Under the pieces are notes generated by a model. It worked only from the letters and a program-made list of their open reading frames with translations, had not been told where the DNA came from and did not search any database. 64,000 bases of DNA from CAVRUH01 sp963822595 (GTDB lineage Bacteria > Chlamydiota > Chlamydiia > Chlamydiales > Waddliaceae): NCBI GenBank assembly GCA_963822595.1, contig CAWGIG010000001.1, positions 372,001 through 436,000 of the forward strand, read 5' to 3'. Positions 60,201 to 64,000 of the stretch are shown one piece after another; positions within the stretch are counted from its first letter, which is position 1, and every line of letters begins with the position of its first letter. Made by a program: the position numbers and the translations under genes.

Positions 60201-63200
60201 TCAAGTATTAGCAGAGACCCTACAGGCAATGAACCCTCTTCTCGAAGGTATCCATGATGTTAGAGAAGCCATTGCCAAAATAGAACAAAAGAAAAAAACA
60301 ACCGACGCAGCTTCCCCTGAATTTCAAAAGTTGGAAGATATGATCATTGCTGTTAATGAAATTCCCTACTTTGTAATCCAGTACGGAATTATTGGGAACG
60401 ATGCAGATCTCAAAGCTTTGAATGAGCTCAATCGTTTTGATGCAATTAAATCTGAAGAAGAGCTCATCATCTGTATGCAAAAACTTAAAAAGGAAGCTGA
60501 ATCCGCTGTAGAAGCTTATAACAAATACGAAATCGAAAGAACAGCTCGCGTAAAATATGAGGAGCCTATCAGAGGCGGCGTCCCTTGGACTGTGCAGAGC
60601 ATTTTGAAAGATTGGAGCGAAGGTGCGTCACATGTTCTCCCTGCTCAAGTGACCCCAAAAAGTTTTGAGAGTCTCAAAGAAGGAAACTTTGAAGAATTCA
60701 CTGATGAGTATACGCCAATCCTATCGGATGTTCCTTTAATATCAGATGATGATCTACAAAAACTTCCTGAAGAAGATCGGGAATCGGTAAAATTGCTTGT
60801 TGAAGATCTTCAGAGCTACAGAATAGATTCCCAAAAGATCAAACAGAGAAAAATTCGTTCGGATGCCATCCAAACAATCCGCGCGAAAATTGAAAAAGAG
60901 GATAAAGTTTTAGCGCAAAAGGCTGTCAAAGTGGAATCGGAAATCCTTAATCTTGCAAACAAACTTCCAACGCAAGAACTGGATGCTCTGAAGCGAGTTT
61001 TGGCTGAAAAGGGGCCGCGCCGCTCTGTCATAGAAATTAATGAATGTATTGGACTAGCCCTTCGAGGTCAGATGGCTCTCTGGCAAAGCAGAACTTCCCT
61101 TACAGAGGGTGAGGTAAGTCTCCTTCAAGGAAAAGTGATGGAATACCTGTTGATTGAAACCGAAAGGCAGCATTTAAAGCAGGGACTAGAAAAGCTTAAT
61201 GAAGGCAATTTAGAAGATGCAGGAGCATGGCTCACCTCTAAGCGTGCCTATACAATGGATGAACTCATTCGAGGAGAGGCTTGGGAGTACCTGGTCTTTG
61301 AATACTATTCTGGATTTAGAGTAAGATCCGACCAAAAGATGCTTATCGATCGGATGAGTGGTATGCAACTTGGAGCTGAAGCATTTGGATTAGTGCTCCA
61401 ACTTGTGATGGGGGCTGGAAAATCGAAGTTGATTGCTCCTATACTAGCTCTTAAAGCAGCAAATGGATTTAACGTCAGTACGATTTGCCTACCAAGCAGT
61501 TTATTCGCCACAGGTTCCGAGGACTTAAGCGATATTCTCTACCGGATGTTTCATATACGAACCGAGACCCTTCTGTTTACCCGCAAAGAATGTTCTTTGA
61601 ATACCTTATATCGCATCATCACCAAACTTGATCAGGCTGAAAAGGAGGGAATTATTCTGTTGCATCGCCCTTCGGACCTCCATAGTCTTAATATGATGAT
61701 GGATGAGCGTGACGAATTGATTTATCAAATCAAAGAAAAAGCCATCAATCGATTTAATGAATGGTTGGAATTTCATCCCGAGCTTCATGGATTGAGGGAA
61801 CATATCAAAAATTACATTCTGCTAAATGACGATAAGCTTCCGGATAATATCGAATCAAACCTAGGTGCTGTCATTGAGGGATATAAACTAGATTTTCTAT
61901 CTCGACAAGGATTGATTAGGGATTATGAACAGCAGATCGATCTCTTGGGTAAAATCCTGAACCGTCTTGAACAGAGGCAAGAAGCTTTATTTGATGAATT
62001 TGATACGATTGCCGATCCTAAAAATGTTCTTAGCTTCCCTATTGGAGAGTCGATTCCTGTGGATCAAACAGGCATCGAAATTGTCTGTAAACTTTATTTC
62101 GAAATGCTTACACGTTTTGAAAGACAGTTGCAAATCGCTTCTGATGGACATACGATGTTACACCGTGAAGAACTGGATGCTGTTCGAAAAGGTCTTCGGG
62201 ACGAACTATGGGACAAGTATCAAAGCAATTTCCCCGCTCAAAGGGAGGTTTTTGACGATTACCTGCAGAATAAAGATACTCCTCAAACACAAGAATTTGT
62301 TAAATATCTCGCCAACATGCGGGAATCACGGCTAGGTCGTGTATTGTCGGATCAAATTGCCTTCTGGAAATATGCTTTAAGCAAAGGATTGCCCACGGCG
62401 CTTAGCGCTGCGGGACATGTGGGATATGAAAGATCCCGAAAAGAGAAGGATTTCGAAATCGTTCTTCCTTGCGAATATAATGGAACGCCAAAAGAGGGAA
62501 CACGCTTCAAAAATGTGTGGGAAGGCGCTTTCAAGACTTGTCAATTTTACAGACAAAACTGGAATGACCCTGAGCAAACTAGACGACTTATTAACTTCGC
62601 ATTAACAGCGGTAGACCCAAAAACGAACACGCCCGTTTATGATGAAACACTTAAACATTTATTTGGAAATATTGAAGATATTGATACATCCCAACCAGAT
62701 AAATTGGCTTTGTATACTGAGCAGTTATTCAAAGGCAATAAAACTCATAGTCTGAAACTGATCCAGGGGTATTTGCGACATGTTGTCTTTCCTAATCAGC
62801 TGAAGCAAGATCCTGTGCAACTTACAAGCACTCCACAAGATCTTCTTAACGTCCCAAAACGTTCAAACGGATTTAGTGGTACTCGTGCCTATCATCACAC
62901 ATGGTCTTCACGAATTAAAAGCGAAGCGACTTCACATACAGATGCGATGAATATCGATCCCCTTACATCGATGGCCAATGCAAATGTGCTCATTATCCCT
63001 GATGATGCAGATCCAGTTACCTCTATGGCCAAAGAGGGTGTTGGGGGCTTTTCCGCTTCGATCGATGCCGGACCGATCTTTAAAGGTGTGGATAACTTTA
63101 ACCACGCTAAGCAGCTTCTTACGGAATTCAATCAAGCCGGAGGAAAGAAAAAAGCGATTGTCTTTTATCAAGCTTCTGCTGATGGTTCGAGTCGTCTATA

Positions 63201-63876
63201 CCTCTATAAATTAGGATTGGAAGCTCCTATACCTTTGCGTGACAGTCAAAAAGAAACTCTGCGTGAATCACTTGGGGAAGGGTTAACCTTTAGTGATCTT
63301 CTGACTACATTTGATCATGCCCATACTATAGGATCCGATATCTTTCAACCGGATGGATCTATTGCCTGGGTAACCATTGGAGATCAACTGACAAAAGATA
63401 AGCTCCTTCAGGCCGTAGCTAGGATGAGACGTTTAGCTGCAGGGAAACATTTTGTGAAGCCGGTGATGAAAGCCAAAATGGCAAATGAGATCGCAAAATA
63501 CTTAAACAAATCTCCTGAAGAATTAACAACAAAAGATCTTGTTGTATTTGCAGAACATGTCCAAACACAAAAAGAAATTCCTGTGAATTCAAATAGTATG
63601 AGGGAAAAACTCTTGTTTGAACTTAAGAAAGAAGTGCGCCATCAACGACTCCATGCGAAGAACCCTGAAGAGCGCAGCGCTATCTATGAAAAATATCGAT
63701 CTAATTTAGTGACAGTGCAACCAAAATCATTGTTTGCTCAATTTGGAGCGATCAATCGAACTGTCAGTACGGATGAACTGCTGCATAGGGAAGCTGAACA
63801 AATTGGCACTGAACTCCATGAATTGAAAGTGGATCGAAAAGAAGGAATTGCATGCATTTGTCGACAAAGCACTTAG
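54271..63876 (+). CDS. giant DUF3638/DUF3645-domain protein (about 3200 aa)
   Basis: One frame of about 9.6 kb encodes roughly 3200 residues. I place the start at the ATG at 54271; the frame is open from a TTG at 54256. No signal peptide or membrane helix is visible. The C-terminal third has the layout of the eukaryotic DUF3638-DUF3645 proteins: LQLVMGAGKSKLIAPILALKAANG (Walker A, about residue 2380), LLFTRKECSLN after it, RSNGFSGTRAYHH (helicase-like motif, about 2870) and LLQAVARMRRLAAGKHF near 3050, like the ARMRMRKLG motif of that family. The first 2000 residues match nothing I know, with Glu/Lys-rich coiled-coil stretches. The activity is unknown; ATP use is likely. Gene length and lack of bacterial kin suggest acquisition or a specialised host-facing role. 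Confidence 0.85.
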   Translation: MEPRITSQRFGLLLAETSQALDTPDANKTYANLAEKWQMMPIEDIISFPGAEKELSELRKRLDSAKDHSPLRPTISRIERILIHVFQNEHITHSHLEKVLGSATNNQSFLHLTDKIYEGVSDQLNAELLFQIFSDDWGAGRKNQQERSLEGYSDERMLKFYTTLSQIMKREGLSSLSTELLPHYKETHEIAKNIKNCESDDDAVKICHGISERIKKLQPGETFYVPGGWQGFINRWGNYHVGHAQMFRVKRELDNTYSFAILDSGAGLQEFHEPEEGFMMFSPGVEWYGLPQNAIGQALWETLLEPQTEPLIKKQESRAFSSESIHTVARNSLERFCKEPRKIPGIKSIQRQRAGTCSRKSVDLIGRTLLEESSYKLLRIEQKVIVLSLLEHILRNRNLSAGDRQLFEEIYAKSYLKTWNAISKYCDTYSEPDLAEQLSSYIVTLEQINFRRLNNRRGMEIDLSVKGPIAPAEANIHSLAPSGENPSLPAVSKAFTKEIKAINIPDPPINDNELLSLSEQIKTVVEGVSALENVGPAEILYHLQKKIFERLPPLEALQSGQKLSEDAVNEFLLGLFHAVNLSFNLCQMNGYGTQQQIVDIWKAYAIATVISRRAGITSAPIIWAPWGKLCESPQFSLLDVNLAKTVHELSTFFAKDSPDGNRYCGENNAGTDTAIFDHSWIETSSINVGITPEIKLWKSNQKTMIYWYQLSEFAQQSISGEMKKENCTTIDVAKFKPRFSFSYKHQGFVTTASTSSPIITDPEPREHIQYWEVSEKIKPYMTLFSRDVRLEQIEVLRRANEENATNRQEAYDLCLISTSDPSLRLPLLLRYFESNPQLLLQKDYLNYFMSHIVSKELLQEAITAEPKFSRRLLKFLKKTIKTDINNLVSDAVADRLGHLLVLMAEMSKYDKNFEISLNKLRISLIKRLPKERSWVNTLAMRLMSTYAVLPAKEETFSDLFQLHRLTMNARSTGAFDLVARVRATEAWQMCLPQVLSCLANDEQRQKFVASILGENEKSLALIPFHGQTDLKTELLQMKAASLQQQELIKNMNEYRGAWDQIKQEQLKQAEKPLEDSERLKKALKTMEQHRGQKPDPTIFQEGNQKLAGMVQALPQAWSLIGTILILPYQGNTLEIDLSSGVIYRNGVDATLTELPPSYKIDSKMRPFGKALDQGCRVTSDGYKLETKGCESLTLKPNDSRDVLMDYKGEKWRLLDVAEMGELDLPQGLRISDITTWVKKGGREMIICGHRSDGIPEPLFTIDNKGQVHPMDAPSLILCSEVPDSVINLFGGVCRNSTEGLCWVDENGSPARLQLPINLGTQQGITFERKGNEWILQPEGTYHVAQDQVIMDFPDDSLYLVLETAGGKQAVLFEDSPIMPLLLRSDLDFPTVDPLLLKSTEHVGILIPIDNYRVSPKTTLQRLALAYKHLMWGNYEMVKEVLSRDLRPLGRPYNMDELKLLKCLVQSNMEKADKNSNASSLRLWIMAEMQSHLYEFPVEVKTLLGMDKDLRRFIVSWSPFPSAPELEDDFDPIDKPKAHFEQANEMYKSIKQGSEPEVGLSVTELFTPDQELLFLNRIHAAIRYIKNKTDSELTIRWNEEPLSELFSRLNALGTYKPTQPWQFRKKEEAYIEQEEFINRLVVKDKAYFFVLWDTNLKPEKFWTKSHSAMDNSSVFENHFREAYEIILSQDLSEEMTLKKERLRATLASVRIRPDHQFSGQWSFVFLSLLYKKGDCTGAPVLPENARDYKSAVKFADDLCAYLGFTVQPRESPKPLWKSSYNQKVDKLSQGDWNKEFYQKAELSLVRHFPKLKDLKPQDIQLEWIKKALIIVDMYWKQRNELSAEDFKREDSPFHLLGLLEPTLCNEKDIDEIYWEIKTIQEQLEVEQKYRENVRAEKGMIRSEAGFLNCHDQFIKGIDKITGITKDYYDAAELGSRTGDFRLSAMLSSYWPEEWNNLMPDVRLNRISQTCEKSISRYHQVLAETLQAMNPLLEGIHDVREAIAKIEQKKKTTDAASPEFQKLEDMIIAVNEIPYFVIQYGIIGNDADLKALNELNRFDAIKSEEELIICMQKLKKEAESAVEAYNKYEIERTARVKYEEPIRGGVPWTVQSILKDWSEGASHVLPAQVTPKSFESLKEGNFEEFTDEYTPILSDVPLISDDDLQKLPEEDRESVKLLVEDLQSYRIDSQKIKQRKIRSDAIQTIRAKIEKEDKVLAQKAVKVESEILNLANKLPTQELDALKRVLAEKGPRRSVIEINECIGLALRGQMALWQSRTSLTEGEVSLLQGKVMEYLLIETERQHLKQGLEKLNEGNLEDAGAWLTSKRAYTMDELIRGEAWEYLVFEYYSGFRVRSDQKMLIDRMSGMQLGAEAFGLVLQLVMGAGKSKLIAPILALKAANGFNVSTICLPSSLFATGSEDLSDILYRMFHIRTETLLFTRKECSLNTLYRIITKLDQAEKEGIILLHRPSDLHSLNMMMDERDELIYQIKEKAINRFNEWLEFHPELHGLREHIKNYILLNDDKLPDNIESNLGAVIEGYKLDFLSRQGLIRDYEQQIDLLGKILNRLEQRQEALFDEFDTIADPKNVLSFPIGESIPVDQTGIEIVCKLYFEMLTRFERQLQIASDGHTMLHREELDAVRKGLRDELWDKYQSNFPAQREVFDDYLQNKDTPQTQEFVKYLANMRESRLGRVLSDQIAFWKYALSKGLPTALSAAGHVGYERSRKEKDFEIVLPCEYNGTPKEGTRFKNVWEGAFKTCQFYRQNWNDPEQTRRLINFALTAVDPKTNTPVYDETLKHLFGNIEDIDTSQPDKLALYTEQLFKGNKTHSLKLIQGYLRHVVFPNQLKQDPVQLTSTPQDLLNVPKRSNGFSGTRAYHHTWSSRIKSEATSHTDAMNIDPLTSMANANVLIIPDDADPVTSMAKEGVGGFSASIDAGPIFKGVDNFNHAKQLLTEFNQAGGKKKAIVFYQASADGSSRLYLYKLGLEAPIPLRDSQKETLRESLGEGLTFSDLLTTFDHAHTIGSDIFQPDGSIAWVTIGDQLTKDKLLQAVARMRRLAAGKHFVKPVMKAKMANEIAKYLNKSPEELTTKDLVVFAEHVQTQKEIPVNSNSMREKLLFELKKEVRHQRLHAKNPEERSAIYEKYRSNLVTVQPKSLFAQFGAINRTVSTDELLHREAEQIGTELHELKVDRKEGIACICRQST

Positions 63877-63886
63877 AGAGGTGCCT

Positions 63887-64000
63887 ATGTCTAAAACGAT
63901 GACTGAGCCTTATGAACATGACGAGGCTGCTGTTGAAATTGAACAAGCCCAACAGCAAGAGGTGATGCAAGAGGTTAGACAGGCAGCAGAACTCGGAAGA
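63887..64000 (+). CDS. start of an unknown gene downstream of the giant gene (partial)
   Basis: An ATG at 63887, ten bases after the giant-gene stop and with an AGAGG ribosome site, opens a frame that runs off the window: MSKTMTEPYEHDEAAVEIEQ then QAQQQEVMQEVRQAAELGR. It is acidic and Gln/Glu-rich, probably helical. The tight spacing implies co-transcription with the giant DUF3638 gene, so its product is a candidate partner. Confidence 0.6.
   Translation, partial: MSKTMTEPYEHDEAAVEIEQAQQQEVMQEVRQAAELGR

Noticed and set aside
54271..63876. Anti-phage defence system based on the giant ATPase
   Set aside because: The Walker and helicase-like motifs invite this idea, but there is no nuclease, methylase or other known defence partner within the window, and the family resemblance is to eukaryotic DUF3638 proteins.

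Overview
The window looks like chromosome of an amoeba-associated chlamydia (order Chlamydiales, Parachlamydiaceae-like; genus not determinable from sequence alone). The evidence is the peptidoglycan block murF-mraY-murD-(LysM protein)-ftsW-murG-murC in the order I recall from Chlamydia, the kdsA-lptC-lptA-lptB block, an orphan GroEL paralogue without groES, chlamydia-like small hypotheticals, and five F-box plus leucine-rich-repeat proteins of the kind expanded in environmental chlamydiae. The DNA is AT-rich and carries many sigma70-like promoters.

Layout. 1-44 is the very start of murC (minus strand). 45-5461 is an accessory island: a decayed AAA ATPase, a vapBC-type toxin-antitoxin pair, a TA-flanked 161-bp MITE, two near-identical F-box/LRR genes, an unknown gene and a 2OG-Fe(II) oxygenase. 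5462-12374 is the wall/division cluster read leftwards, so the island sits between murG and murC, which are normally neighbours. 12594-13721 is a fatty-acid desaturase. 14056-19629 holds three more F-box/LRR effector-like genes and one unknown gene. 19768-24156 has tpx, tRNA-Cys fused end-to-start with rsmI, a FadL-like porin and groEL. 24335-27266 is an iron-siderophore ABC transporter whose binding-protein gene is frameshifted. 27285-33262 is accessory again: MORN protein, two large unknown proteins and a second toxin-antitoxin pair. 33378-45599 is mostly core: typA, homospermidine synthase, an RlmD/TrmA-type methyltransferase, lptB-lptA-lptC-kdsA, tRNA-Arg, a KH protein, rluD and a DUF423 protein. 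45676-47447 has a proline-rich membrane protein and a decayed kinase-like gene. 47449-53965 has tsaB, a dGTPase-like gene, lon, rfaE2-like and a rhomboid protease. 54271-63876 encodes one giant protein (about 3200 aa) with the DUF3638/DUF3645 architecture otherwise known mainly from eukaryotes, followed by the start of another gene.

Functional links. The wall genes supply lipid II and its polymerisation. kdsA and the lpt genes supply and export LPS core. The ABC genes import chelated iron. The F-box/LRR proteins are candidate secreted adaptors for the host SCF ubiquitin ligase. A striking non-coding feature is a set of at least eleven long inverted repeats (80-250 bp) in intergenic spaces, in several sequence families; one family (five copies) sits consistently just after gene 3' ends.

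All calls are from reading the sequence and remembered family motifs. No database search was run.
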